Origin: Chelativorans sp. ZYF759
GTDB lineage: Bacteria; Pseudomonadota; Alphaproteobacteria; Rhizobiales; Rhizobiaceae
NCBI RefSeq assembly: GCF_012911015.1
Contig: NZ_WVVV01000001.1
Coordinates: forward strand, 372,001 to 436,000
DNA: 64,000 nt
Reading direction: 5' to 3'
Program-made: the position numbers and the translations under genes
Shown: in pieces, positions 19,598-28,212 of the stretch
Position numbering within the stretch: the stretch's first letter is position 1
Layout: every line of letters starts with the position of its first letter
Notes under the pieces: generated by a model
What the model saw: the letters and a program-made list of their open reading frames with translations, nothing else
The model's database searches: none
Told to the model about the DNA's origin: nothing

Positions 19598-20449
19598 TCA
19601 GCTCGGCCTGATGCCCCGCAGCCTTTCGGAACGGCGGCGCAGGAGCTCGATGGTGGTCAGGAGCGCGATCGAGATCATGACCAGGATCGTTGCCACCGCG
19701 AGGATCGTGGGACTGATCTGCTCGCGGATGCCCGACCACATCTCGCGCGGGATGGTGCGCTGCTCCACGCCGGCCACGAACAGGACGATGACGACCTCGT
19801 CGAAAGAGGTGATGAAGGCAAAGAGGGCGCCGGAAATGACACCCGGCATGATCAGCGGAAAGGTCACCCGCCGGAACGTCGTGGTCGGGTCGGCGCCGAG
19901 GCTGGCTGCCGCCCGGGTCAGCGAATGATCGAAGCCGACCAGCGTGGCGGTCACCGTGATGATGACGAAGGGAATGCCGAGCGCGGCGTGGGCCAGGATG
20001 ACGCCCGGAAAGGTCGATGCCAGGCCGACGCTGGAATAGAAAAAGAACATGCCGGCCGCCGAAATGATCAGCGGCACGATCATGGGCGAGATCAGGATAC
20101 CCATGATGAGGCCGCGGAAGGGCATTTCCTTGCGCGACAGGCCAAGCGCCGCGATCGTGCCCAGCACGGTGGCCACCAGGGTCGCCAGAATGCCGATGAT
20201 GACCGAGTTGCGGATCGACATCATCCATTGCCGGCTCGAGAAGAAATCCTCGTACCAGCGCAGCGAATAGCCGGCCGGATCGAAGGTCAGCATCTCCCGC
20301 GTATAGGTGAAATAGGGCTGGACGTTGAAGGACAGGGGTATGATCACCAGGATCGGCGCGATCAGGAAGAAGAAGATCAGCCCGCAGATCACCCGGAAGG
20401 CGTAGTACCAGGTTCGCTCCAGCGGTCCGGCATAGGAGGGGACGGCCAT
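19598..20449 (-). CDS. potC: Polyamine-type ABC transporter permease (PotC-like)
   Basis: Protein of 283 residues with six predicted membrane helices and the permease EAA-type loop (LTRAAASLGADPTTTFRRVTFPLIMPG). It is the second permease of a spermidine/putrescine-family importer. A good ribosome site (GGGAGAAAG) precedes the ATG at 20449, and potB ends 13 bp upstream. The substrate cannot be fixed from sequence; polyamines are the family's usual cargo. Confidence 0.88.
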   Translation of the reverse strand: MAVPSYAGPLERTWYYAFRVICGLIFFFLIAPILVIIPLSFNVQPYFTYTREMLTFDPAGYSLRWYEDFFSSRQWMMSIRNSVIIGILATLVATVLGTIAALGLSRKEMPFRGLIMGILISPMIVPLIISAAGMFFFYSSVGLASTFPGVILAHAALGIPFVIITVTATLVGFDHSLTRAAASLGADPTTTFRRVTFPLIMPGVISGALFAFITSFDEVVIVLFVAGVEQRTIPREMWSGIREQISPTILAVATILVMISIALLTTIELLRRRSERLRGIRPS

Positions 20450-20462
20450 CGGTCTTTCTCCC

Positions 20463-21740
20463 TCAGCCCAGCTTCACGTTGTCGACGCCGACGATGCGGT
20501 TATAGACCCAATAGAGGATCAGCACGCCGGCCAGCAGGATCGTGCCGAGCGCCGCAGCCAGGCCCCAATTCAGCGAATTCTGCATGTGGAAGGCGATCAG
20601 GTTGGAGATCATCTGGCCCGACTGACCGCCGACCAGCGCCGGGGTGATGTAGTAGCCGATCGAGATGATGAAGACGAGCACCGCGCCAGCACCGACGCCG
20701 GGCATGGTCTGGGGCACGTAAACCTTCCAGAACGCGGTCCACGGATTGGCGCCGAGCGACCGCGCCGCGCGCACATAGGAGGGTGGAATGCCCTTCATCA
20801 CGCTGTAGAGCGGCAGGACCATGAAGGGCAGCAGGATATGCGTCATGGCGATGATGGTGCCGGCGGCATTGTAGACCATCATGATACGGCCATTGTCACC
20901 GATGATGCCAAGCGCAACCAGGATGTCGTTGAGGACACCCTGCTGCTGCAGGAGGACGATCCAGGCCGTCGTGCGCACCAGAAGCGACGTCCAGAAAGGA
21001 AGCAGCACGCAGATCATAAGCAGGTTGGAATAGCGCAGCGGCAGCGTCGCCAGCAGATAGGCGATAGGATAACCGAGCAGCAGCGTGGTCAACGTGATCG
21101 CAACGCTGAGCATCAAGGTGCGAATAAAGAGCGTCACATAGATGCGCTGGTTCTCGGGCTGCCGTTCGATCGACCCGTCGGAGGCATAGCGCATGTCGAT
21201 GGCGGAGACGAAATAGGCCGGCGTGAAGCGACGCCCCTCGCGCTGGATCGCGGCCCAGATTTCGGTATCCCCCCAACGCGGGTTCGCGTCGACGAGCGAT
21301 TCCTGGAAGGGTGCTGCCAGATCGTCGGCACGACGTGCGGTGGCCGTCAGGAGGCTGCGCGCACCGCTCATCTCGTAGTTCAGGCGTACGGCAACCCGTC
21401 CGACCGTCCTGTTGGCCTGTGCCTCGACAAGGTCCTCGGCCATGGCGGCGAAAGCCGACTCGGGGGGGATGTCCTGGCCGTCCCACTCCTGGAGCGCATC
21501 CACCGTGCGTGGCAGGACCTGCACGATGATGGGGTTGTCGACACTGCGGAACAGCATCGAGCCGATCGGGATGACGAAGGTGAAGATGATGAAGGCCAGC
21601 AGCGGGGCCACGAGCAGGAAGGCAGTGATCTTGCGCCTGCGTTCGGCCTTCGCCAGGCTCTTCTTCAGCGGTACGCCGTCCGCCGTCACCATGGCGGTGA
21701 TCGGTGCGCCTCCCAGTGAAGCCGCGTCGGCCTGTGCCAT
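20463..21740 (-). CDS. potB: Polyamine-type ABC transporter permease (PotB-like) with long periplasmic insert
   Basis: Protein of 425 residues, longer than E. coli PotB (about 275-285). After the first membrane helix (AFLLVAPLLAFIIFTFVIPI) comes a hydrophilic stretch of roughly 130-140 residues, presumably periplasmic, before the remaining helices. The cytoplasmic EAA loop (VRAARSLGANPWTAFWKVYVPQTMPG) is intact. The extension is known in some alphaproteobacterial polyamine-family permeases and may contact the binding protein. It sits between potD and potC in one operon. Confidence 0.87.
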   Translation of the reverse strand: MAQADAASLGGAPITAMVTADGVPLKKSLAKAERRRKITAFLLVAPLLAFIIFTFVIPIGSMLFRSVDNPIIVQVLPRTVDALQEWDGQDIPPESAFAAMAEDLVEAQANRTVGRVAVRLNYEMSGARSLLTATARRADDLAAPFQESLVDANPRWGDTEIWAAIQREGRRFTPAYFVSAIDMRYASDGSIERQPENQRIYVTLFIRTLMLSVAITLTTLLLGYPIAYLLATLPLRYSNLLMICVLLPFWTSLLVRTTAWIVLLQQQGVLNDILVALGIIGDNGRIMMVYNAAGTIIAMTHILLPFMVLPLYSVMKGIPPSYVRAARSLGANPWTAFWKVYVPQTMPGVGAGAVLVFIISIGYYITPALVGGQSGQMISNLIAFHMQNSLNWGLAAALGTILLAGVLILYWVYNRIVGVDNVKLG

Positions 21741-21811
21741 CCCTGGAGTCCCCTGCTTGCCGGCTCGCGCGGCGGAGAAACGCTCCCCGCCGCGCGATTG
21801 ATGCGTCGTGA

Positions 21812-22915
21812 CTACTGGAGCATCCAGTTGGCGAAGCGCTCGCGCAGTTCGTCGCCATAGTCGGTCCAGAAATCGTTATCGAGAACGATCGGCGCGAAGT
21901 AGTTGTCCGGATTGGTCGGCATGTGCGCGTTCATGTCGATGCCCAGATCGGCATGCTCGCCCACCAGCGGCGCGGAGGAAGCGCGTGCCGGACCGTAGGA
22001 GATGAACTTCGCCTGATCGGCCAGACGCTGGGTGTCGGTCGCCCAGGAGACATATTCCAGCACCTTATCGACATTGGGACCGTCCGGGATCACCCAGCCG
22101 TCCCATTCGACAACCTGGCCGTCCCAGATGATTTCGGCATTCATGCCCTCGACCTCGATGGCGTCGAACATGCGGCCGTTATAGCCCGTGGCGAAGGCGA
22201 CCTCGCCATCGGCGAGAAGCTGCGGGGCCTGTGCACCCTCGGTCCAGAACACGATGTGTTCCTTGATCGTGTCGAGCTTGGCGAAGGCGCGGTCGACACC
22301 CTCGGGCGTGCGCAGCACGTCGTAGATCTCGTCGACCGGAACGCCGTCGGCATAGAGCGCCCATTCGAGATTGGTGCCGGGGCGGTCCTGCAGGGCGCGA
22401 CGGCCGGGGAAGTTCTCGACATCGAACAGATCCGCGATCGATTCCGGCTGGTCGCCGTCGAACGCGTCGGGGCGGAAGGTCAGCACGGTCGAGTAGACGA
22501 TCTGCGGGATGAAGCACTCGCCGAGCGAACCGGGCAGGAAGTCTTCCGAGGCCGGCGTGCCATCGGGGGCCGCGGCCAGCATCTCGTCATGGTCGATCGG
22601 AATCACGATGCCTTCGTCGCAGGCCAGCTGCGCGTCGGAAGGCAGCATGTCGACGAGATCCCAGGTCACGTTGCCGGCCTGGTGCTGGGCGCGAAGCCCG
22701 GCGAGCGCATTGGCCGAACCATCGTCGTTGATGATGGTGACGTGCGGGTTCTCCTCCATGTAGGGCTCGTGATAGGCGCGGTTCTGGCTGGCCGTATAGG
22801 CGCCGCCCCACGACACGACCGTCAGGCTGATCGGGTCCTGCGCATAGGCATTCAGCGCAAGCGCGCTGACGGCTATGGCGCCGGCACCTATGATGGTGGT
22901 CTTCAGCTTGCTCAT
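21812..22915 (-). CDS. potD: Polyamine-type ABC transporter substrate-binding protein (PotD-like)
   Basis: Protein of 367 residues with a Sec signal peptide (MSKLKTTIIGAGAIAVSALA, probable cleavage after AYA). The mature start SLTVVSWGGAYTASQ is typical of the PotD/PotF family of periplasmic binding proteins. It delivers substrate to the PotBC permease. The ribosome site is GGAG just before the ATG at 22915. A perfect 8-bp hairpin lies between potA and this gene, which may favour higher expression of the binding protein. Confidence 0.9.
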   Translation of the reverse strand: MSKLKTTIIGAGAIAVSALALNAYAQDPISLTVVSWGGAYTASQNRAYHEPYMEENPHVTIINDDGSANALAGLRAQHQAGNVTWDLVDMLPSDAQLACDEGIVIPIDHDEMLAAAPDGTPASEDFLPGSLGECFIPQIVYSTVLTFRPDAFDGDQPESIADLFDVENFPGRRALQDRPGTNLEWALYADGVPVDEIYDVLRTPEGVDRAFAKLDTIKEHIVFWTEGAQAPQLLADGEVAFATGYNGRMFDAIEVEGMNAEIIWDGQVVEWDGWVIPDGPNVDKVLEYVSWATDTQRLADQAKFISYGPARASSAPLVGEHADLGIDMNAHMPTNPDNYFAPIVLDNDFWTDYGDELRERFANWMLQ

Positions 22916-22979
22916 ATGTCCTACTCCTTTTGACGCTTGGGGCCGTCCGTCGCGGGCTGCCCCGTTCCTCTCGTTCGAG

Positions 22980-23001
22980 GGCCGCGCATTCGGGCGCGGC
23001 C
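22980..23001. repeat. Intercistronic hairpin between potA and potD
   Basis: Perfect inverted repeat GGCCGCGC (22980-22987) / GCGCGGCC (22994-23001) with a 6-nt loop, in the 111-bp gap between potA and potD. There is no T-run on the minus strand. Hairpins in this position commonly block 3'-5' decay and create unequal expression of transporter subunits; that role here is inferred. Confidence 0.5.
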
Positions 23002-23026
23002 TTTCCTTGTTGCCGATGCCGACGCC

Positions 23027-24133
23027 TCAGGCGTCCAGCGCACGGCAGTCCTCCATTGCCCAACCGATCCGCACCATCTCGCCGCGCGAGATGCGGGCAT
23101 GGCTCTGGGCATTTGGAATCTTCACGATGAACTCATCGGTGCCGCAAACGCTGACCCGCGTGCGGATGTGGTCGCCCAGATAGATGAGCTCTTCCACCCT
23201 GGCCTCGAAGGCGTTGGGAAGGCTGCCTTCGGCCGGCGCCACCACGACACGCTCTGGTCGCAGCGACAGCGTGGTCGGCTCGCCCTTGCCGCCGACATTC
23301 ACCGGCAGCGCGACCACGCTCGAGCCGTCTTCAAGCCGGACGGTGCAGCTTTGTCCGTCCATCTGCTCGACCTTGCCCTTGAGCTTGTTGTTCTCGCCGA
23401 TAAAGGCCGCCACGAAGGCGTTGTCCGGCCGCTCGTAGAGGTCGGCGGGCGGCGCCAACTGCTGGATCACCCCATCGTTGAAGACGGCGATCCGGTTGGA
23501 CATGGTCAGAGCCTCGGACTGGTCGTGCGTGACGTAAACGACGGTGACGCCCAGGCTCTCGTGGATGTGCTTGATTTCATACTGCATCTGCTCGCGCAGA
23601 TTCTTGTCGAGGGCGCCGAGCGGCTCGTCCATGAGCACAAGGTCGGGCTCGAAGACCAGTGCGCGCGCCACCGCGACCCGCTGCTGCTGGCCGCCGGAAA
23701 GCTGGGCCGGCATGCGGCCCGCCATCGCGGGCAGTTCGACCATTTCCAGCGCGCGCTTGACCCTGTCCTCGATCTCGGCCTTTCCCATCTTGCGCACCCG
23801 CAGCGGGAAGGCGAGGTTTTCGGCCACCGTCATGTGCGGGAACAGCGCGTAGTTCTGGAACACCATCCCGATGCCGCGCTTGTGCGGCGGCACGTTGTCG
23901 ATGCGCTCGTTCTTGAGGCGTATCTCGCCATAGGTGGCGGATTCGAAACCGGCGAGCATCATCAGGCAGGTCGTCTTGCCGGAACCGGAAGGCCCCAGCA
24001 TGGTCAGGAACTCGCCCTTGGCGATGTCCAGGTTCAGATCCTTGACGACGAGAATCTCGCCATCATAGCTCTTCTGCACATTGGCGAACCGAACAAAGCC
24101 GTAATCGTCGGCAGCGGCGCTGACGTTTGTCAT
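23027..24133 (-). CDS. potA: Polyamine-type ABC transporter ATP-binding protein (PotA-like)
   Basis: Protein of 368 residues: ABC ATPase with Walker A ([10 protein letters not shown]), Q-loop, signature [15 protein letters not shown] and Walker B ([12 protein letters not shown]), followed by a C-terminal TOBE domain from about residue 280. It energises the PotBCD importer. The ATG at 24133 with upstream GGGG is chosen over a longer in-frame reading, because family members begin shortly before the [10 protein letters not shown] strand. It is first in the operon potA-potD-potB-potC(-19446 gene). Confidence 0.92.
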   Translation of the reverse strand: MTNVSAAADDYGFVRFANVQKSYDGEILVVKDLNLDIAKGEFLTMLGPSGSGKTTCLMMLAGFESATYGEIRLKNERIDNVPPHKRGIGMVFQNYALFPHMTVAENLAFPLRVRKMGKAEIEDRVKRALEMVELPAMAGRMPAQLSGGQQQRVAVARALVFEPDLVLMDEPLGALDKNLREQMQYEIKHIHESLGVTVVYVTHDQSEALTMSNRIAVFNDGVIQQLAPPADLYERPDNAFVAAFIGENNKLKGKVEQMDGQSCTVRLEDGSSVVALPVNVGGKGEPTTLSLRPERVVVAPAEGSLPNAFEARVEELIYLGDHIRTRVSVCGTDEFIVKIPNAQSHARISRGEMVRIGWAMEDCRALDA

Positions 24134-24481
24134 GCTAGATATCGTTCCCCTTCGGCCCTTGTTTTGTCCTCGAGGGACTATCGAGCCGTTCGTTCTCGAA
24201 GCATTCGGCCTTATGGTTGCAAAAAAACCGCACCCGGCGCAAGGCCCCGATCCAACTTCAGCTCTTTCGCGACATTCGCGCATGTCTGATGGCGTCACGC
24301 CAAGACTTCATTGCGACCTTGCTTCGGGTGGGCGCGATGCTTTGGCGGCCAAGCGTGTGTGGATTTGCGGCAACAGGTTGGTCACGCTTGCGTCAGCGTG
24401 GACTGTGTCAATTGACACCCCGGGCAAATCACCCTTTACCTTATGTTAATAAACAGCACCACGAACGGGGTGGGCGGGATA
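24134..24481. promoter_or_regulatory. Divergent promoter region with two inverted repeats
   Basis: This 348-bp non-coding gap separates potA (minus) from the cysteine-proteinase gene (plus). It holds CACGCT (24383-24388) / AGCGTG (24395-24400), and a perfect 14-bp palindrome GTGTCAATTGACAC (24405-24418) that contains a consensus -35 hexamer TTGACA (24412-24417). A plausible but weak -10 (TTTACC, 24435-24440) follows at 17-bp spacing. The palindrome looks like an operator covering the -35 box of the rightward gene. Nothing else was recognised in this gap. Confidence 0.5.
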
Positions 24482-25096
24482 ATGGCAGGGTTGAAAGGCC
24501 TCGGGGGCGTCATTGGCGCCGTCGGGCTGATGATCGGCCTTGGCATGTCGGAGGGGCATGCCGGTCCGGAACAATTCATGATGGTCGGCGGACTGACGTC
24601 GCAGCCCATCGGGCATTACGAATTCTGCAAGCGCAAGCCGGATGAATGCGCCATCCGGCCGGAGGATAACGGTCCGCTGGTCCTGACCGACGCGCTTCTC
24701 GAACAGATCGAACAGGTCAATCTCACCGTCAACGAGGCGGTGACGGCGATGAGCGACCAGGACAATTACGGCCAGCCCGAATACTGGTCCTATCCCGATC
24801 ACGGCTATGGCGATTGCGAGGACCACGCGCTCGAAAAGCGCCGCACGCTAGAGCGTGCCGGCATTTCCTTGTCCAACCTCCTGATCACGGTCGTCCGGCT
24901 GCCCAATGACGAAGGTCATGCGATACTGACCGTGCGGACCGACCGCGGCGATCTCGTGCTCGACAATCTGGTCGACGAGGTCAAGCTCTGGAGCGAGACC
25001 GAATATCGCTTCCTCAAACGCCAGTCGAGCGCGCATACCGGGCGTTGGATGAGCCTGCGCGACGACGAAGCCCCCCTGGTCAGCGCCCTGCGCTGA
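24482..25096 (+). CDS. Transglutaminase-like cysteine proteinase (BTLCP/LapG family), exported
   Basis: Protein of 204 residues with an N-terminal signal sequence ending about GHA, so probably periplasmic. The catalytic Cys lies in GDCEDHALEKR, with His in DEGHAILTV and Asp in LVLDNLVDEV, the triad of the bacterial transglutaminase-like cysteine proteinase family (PF06035), which includes the adhesin protease LapG. The start at 24482 has a good ribosome site (GGTGGGCGGGA); ATG 24443 is the alternative. No large adhesin or LapD partner is adjacent, so the substrate is unknown. Confidence 0.87.
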   Translation: MAGLKGLGGVIGAVGLMIGLGMSEGHAGPEQFMMVGGLTSQPIGHYEFCKRKPDECAIRPEDNGPLVLTDALLEQIEQVNLTVNEAVTAMSDQDNYGQPEYWSYPDHGYGDCEDHALEKRRTLERAGISLSNLLITVVRLPNDEGHAILTVRTDRGDLVLDNLVDEVKLWSETEYRFLKRQSSAHTGRWMSLRDDEAPLVSALR

Positions 25097-25130
25097 AAAC
25101 GCGGGGCTGCACGCCGGCGAAGCCGCAAGA

Positions 25131-26663
25131 TCACGCCGCCTGGGCCAGTCTTTCGCCGGCCAGGCGGTAGGAGATCGCCTCGGCCAGATGAATGCGTCCC
25201 ACCGCATCCGCGCCGTCGAGATCCGCCAGCGTTCGCGCCACCTTGAGGACACGGTGATAGGCCCGTGCGGAGAATCCCAGCTTCTCGCTCGCATCCGAAA
25301 GCAGCGACTGGCCGGCGGCGTCGGTGCGGGCCACCTCCTCCACCATTCCCGTCGGGCAGCGAACATTGGTGACCGCACCGCCCAGGCCGAGCGCGGCGTA
25401 GCGCTCGCTCTGGATGGCGCGGGCCCTGGCCACCCGCTCGGCCACGGAGGCGCTTCTCTCGGCCCGGCCGGGGCGGATGAGATCGCCGGCGCTGACGGCC
25501 GCCACCTCGACCCTCAGATCGATGCGGTCGAGCAACGGGCCGGAAATGCGGGCCTGGTAGTCGCTCTGGCAGCGCGGTCCGCGCGCGCAGCGATGGCCGG
25601 GTTCGCCGGCCATGCCACAACGGCAGGGATTCATCGCCGCCACGAGCTGGAAACGCGCGGGATAGGTCACGCGGTGATTGGCGCGCGCGATCATGCTCTC
25701 GCCGTTCTCGATGGGCTGGCGCAGCGAATCGAGCACCTGGGGCGAGAATTCCGGCAACTCGTCGAGAAACAGAACGCCATTATGCGCCAGCGAGACCTCG
25801 CCCGGCCGGGCGCGCAGCCCGCCGCCGACCATGGCCGCCATGGAGGCCGAATGATGCGGGGCGCGAAACGGCCTTCGATCCGACAGCCTGCCCCCGCCGA
25901 GCGTACCGGCGATCGAGCCGATCATCGACACCTCCAGCAGCTCGCGCGGGCCGAGCGAGGGCAGGATCGAGGGCAGACGCTGGGCGAGCATAGACTTGCC
26001 CGAGCCCGGGGGGCCCACCATCAGCATGTGATGCCCGCCGGCGGCCGCGACCTCGAGCGCCCGCTTGGCCGTTTCCTGGCCCTTGATGTCGACGAGATCC
26101 GGCAAGCCCTCGGGCGCGGGCTGCACCATCGGCTCGGGCCGCGACAGGACCTGCGTGCCGCGGAAATGATTGGCCATCGCGATGAGGCTGCGGGGCGCGA
26201 GTATCTGCATCTCCGCATCCGCCCAGGCGGCCTCGGAGCCGCAGCCATGCGGGCAGATGAGACCCTTGTCCATGGCATTGGCGCCAATGGCGGCCGGCAA
26301 CACCCCGGCGACCGGCGCGATCGTGCCGTCGAGCGAGAGTTCGCCCAGCACGACAAAGCCCGACAGCGCGTCCGACGGAACGGCGCCGAGCGCCGCCATC
26401 AGGCCCAGCGCGATCGGCAGGTCGTAATGCGATCCTTCCTTGGGGAGGTCGGCCGGCGCCAGGTTCACCGTCACCTTCTTGGCCGGCATGGAAAGGCCGG
26501 AGGCGTGGAGGGCCGCCTGCACGCGCTCGCGGCTTTCGGCCACCGCCTTGTCGCCGAGGCCGACGATCTGCATGCCCACCTTGCCGGGCGCGACCATGAC
26601 CTGGACATCGACCGGCACCGCCTCGATGCCCTCGAATGCAATGGTGGTGACATGCGCAACCAT
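25131..26663 (-). CDS. comM: ComM/YifB-family Mg-chelatase-like AAA ATPase
   Basis: Protein of 510 residues with an N-terminal Lon-protease-like domain (VEVQVMVAPG-type start; VGLGDKAVAESRERV), an AAA+ core with Walker A (GPPGSGKSMLAQRLPS), Walker B (LFLDELPEF), and a C-terminal Mg-chelatase domain with a cysteine cluster (CRCG...C...C). ComM is a hexameric branch-migration helicase that helps integrate DNA during transformation. The ATG at 26663 follows GGAGGCAGG. It is downstream of gshB on the same strand, with 136 bp between them. Confidence 0.93.
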   Translation of the reverse strand: MVAHVTTIAFEGIEAVPVDVQVMVAPGKVGMQIVGLGDKAVAESRERVQAALHASGLSMPAKKVTVNLAPADLPKEGSHYDLPIALGLMAALGAVPSDALSGFVVLGELSLDGTIAPVAGVLPAAIGANAMDKGLICPHGCGSEAAWADAEMQILAPRSLIAMANHFRGTQVLSRPEPMVQPAPEGLPDLVDIKGQETAKRALEVAAAGGHHMLMVGPPGSGKSMLAQRLPSILPSLGPRELLEVSMIGSIAGTLGGGRLSDRRPFRAPHHSASMAAMVGGGLRARPGEVSLAHNGVLFLDELPEFSPQVLDSLRQPIENGESMIARANHRVTYPARFQLVAAMNPCRCGMAGEPGHRCARGPRCQSDYQARISGPLLDRIDLRVEVAAVSAGDLIRPGRAERSASVAERVARARAIQSERYAALGLGGAVTNVRCPTGMVEEVARTDAAGQSLLSDASEKLGFSARAYHRVLKVARTLADLDGADAVGRIHLAEAISYRLAGERLAQAA

Positions 26664-26799
26664 GACCTGCCTCCGCATGATCGAGGCCGCGCGCGCGCCG
26701 CCGCCGATCGCCGTCCGGCTGAAGAAGCCTTGCGGTCAATGAAGCATAAAGTTAACGCATGGTAAAGAACAATCAGGGAACAGAGGCAAGCGCGCCGGA

Positions 26800-27741
26800 T
26801 CAGCCCCGCCTGTTCGCCACCGCATCCCAGAACAGGGAAGCGATATCCGCTCCCCCGAACCGCTTCACCTCGCGCACGCCGGTCGGCGACGTCACGTTGA
26901 TCTCCGTCAGATAGTCGCCGATCACGTCGATGCCGACGAGCGTGAAGCCGCGTTCGCGCAGGGCCGGCCCGATCGTCGCGCAGATCTCGCGTTCGCGCTC
27001 CGTCAGATCGGCATGTTCGGCGCGCCCGCCGACATGCATGTTGGAGCGCGAATCGTGCTCGGCCGGCACGCGGTTGATGGCGCCCACCGGTTCGCCCTCG
27101 ATCAGGATGATGCGCTTGTCGCCCTTGCGCACGTCCTTGAGATAACGCTGCACGATAAAGGGCTCGCGGAACATCTGCAGGAAGAGTTCCAGCAGCGAGG
27201 CAAGGTTGCGGTCGGCCTCGGCCAGATGGAAGATGCCCGCGCCGCCATTGCCGTAGAGCGGCTTGACGATGATGTCGCCATATTCCTTGCGGAAGGCATC
27301 CACCTCGGCCGGATCGCGGGTGATCAGCGTCTCGGGCATCAGTTCGGGAAATTCTGTGACGAAGGTCTTTTCGGGGCTGTTTCGCACCCAGGCCGGATCG
27401 TTGACCACCAGCGTGCGCGGGTGGATGCGCTCCAGTATGTGCGTGGTGGTGATGTAGTTCATGTCGAAGGGCGGATCCTGGCGCAGGAGCACCACGTCCA
27501 TCTGCTCGAGGTCGACGGTTTCAGGCGCGCCCAGCGTGAAATGATCGCCCTTGACGTCGCGCACCTCCAGCGCTTCGAGCGCGGCACGCACGGTGGCGTT
27601 GCGCATCGACAGGCGGTCGGGCGTGTAGTGGAACAGCCGGTGGCCGCGGCGCTGCGCTTCCAGCGCCAGCGCGAAGGTGGTGTCCCCGGCGATGGAGACG
27701 GTGGAGATGTGATCCATCTGGATGGCGACGTCGAGGGCCAT
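26800..27741 (-). CDS. gshB: Glutathione synthetase
   Basis: Protein of 313 residues, an ATP-grasp enzyme that joins gamma-glutamylcysteine and glycine. Characteristic stretches are [28 protein letters not shown], the [12 protein letters not shown] metal/ATP loop, and [11 protein letters not shown] near the C-terminus. The ATG at 27741 is preceded by GGAGC at normal spacing and gives the family N-terminus [10 protein letters not shown]; an in-frame start at 27765 is less likely. Confidence 0.96.
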   Translation of the reverse strand: MALDVAIQMDHISTVSIAGDTTFALALEAQRRGHRLFHYTPDRLSMRNATVRAALEALEVRDVKGDHFTLGAPETVDLEQMDVVLLRQDPPFDMNYITTTHILERIHPRTLVVNDPAWVRNSPEKTFVTEFPELMPETLITRDPAEVDAFRKEYGDIIVKPLYGNGGAGIFHLAEADRNLASLLELFLQMFREPFIVQRYLKDVRKGDKRIILIEGEPVGAINRVPAEHDSRSNMHVGGRAEHADLTEREREICATIGPALRERGFTLVGIDVIGDYLTEINVTSPTGVREVKRFGGADIASLFWDAVANRRG

Positions 27742-27816
27742 GGGCAAGAGCTCCGATCCCGGCAATTTGAGGATAAGCGAGGTAGCCGATCCAGCCGACG
27801 GCGTCGAGATGCCAGT

Positions 27817-28212
27817 TCAGTCGACAGTCGGGCCAGGGCCCCGGTCGAAGACGAGGCGCGAATAGCCGAGATAGGAGAAGACCATCGCTGCCGCCGAGCC
27901 GATCGCGAGCGCCAGCAGCGGGTGGAAACCGGGCAGGACAACGAGAACGGCCGAATAGACCAGGTAATTGACCAGCCCGCTCGCCGCGCCGATGCCACCA
28001 TACCGCGCACCTTCGACCACGGCCGGGCGGTGGCTGGCGCCGAAGGTGAGGGTCCGGTTGAGAAGCCATGTCGCGGCAAGCGCCACGGCCATGGAGCCGA
28101 GCCTTGCCAGGAAGGGGTCGGCCGGCAGGAGCGCGAGGATCAGGGCCAGCACACCGGCATCAACCGCAAAGCCGATCGCGCCCACGAAACCGAAACTGGC
28201 GATGCGTCTCAC
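27817..28212 (-). CDS. GtrA-family membrane protein
   Basis: Protein of 131 residues with four predicted membrane helices, typical of the GtrA family (bactoprenol-linked glucose translocation and relatives). The start is GTG at 28212, overlapping the stop of the upstream glycosyltransferase by 4 bp (GTGA), so the two are translationally coupled. The pairing of a polyprenyl-phosphate glycosyltransferase with a GtrA flippase is a standard arrangement for delivering sugars to the periplasmic face of the membrane. The acceptor glycan is not known. Confidence 0.87.
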   Translation of the reverse strand: MRRIASFGFVGAIGFAVDAGVLALILALLPADPFLARLGSMAVALAATWLLNRTLTFGASHRPAVVEGARYGGIGAASGLVNYLVYSAVLVVLPGFHPLLALAIGSAAAMVFSYLGYSRLVFDRGPGPTVD

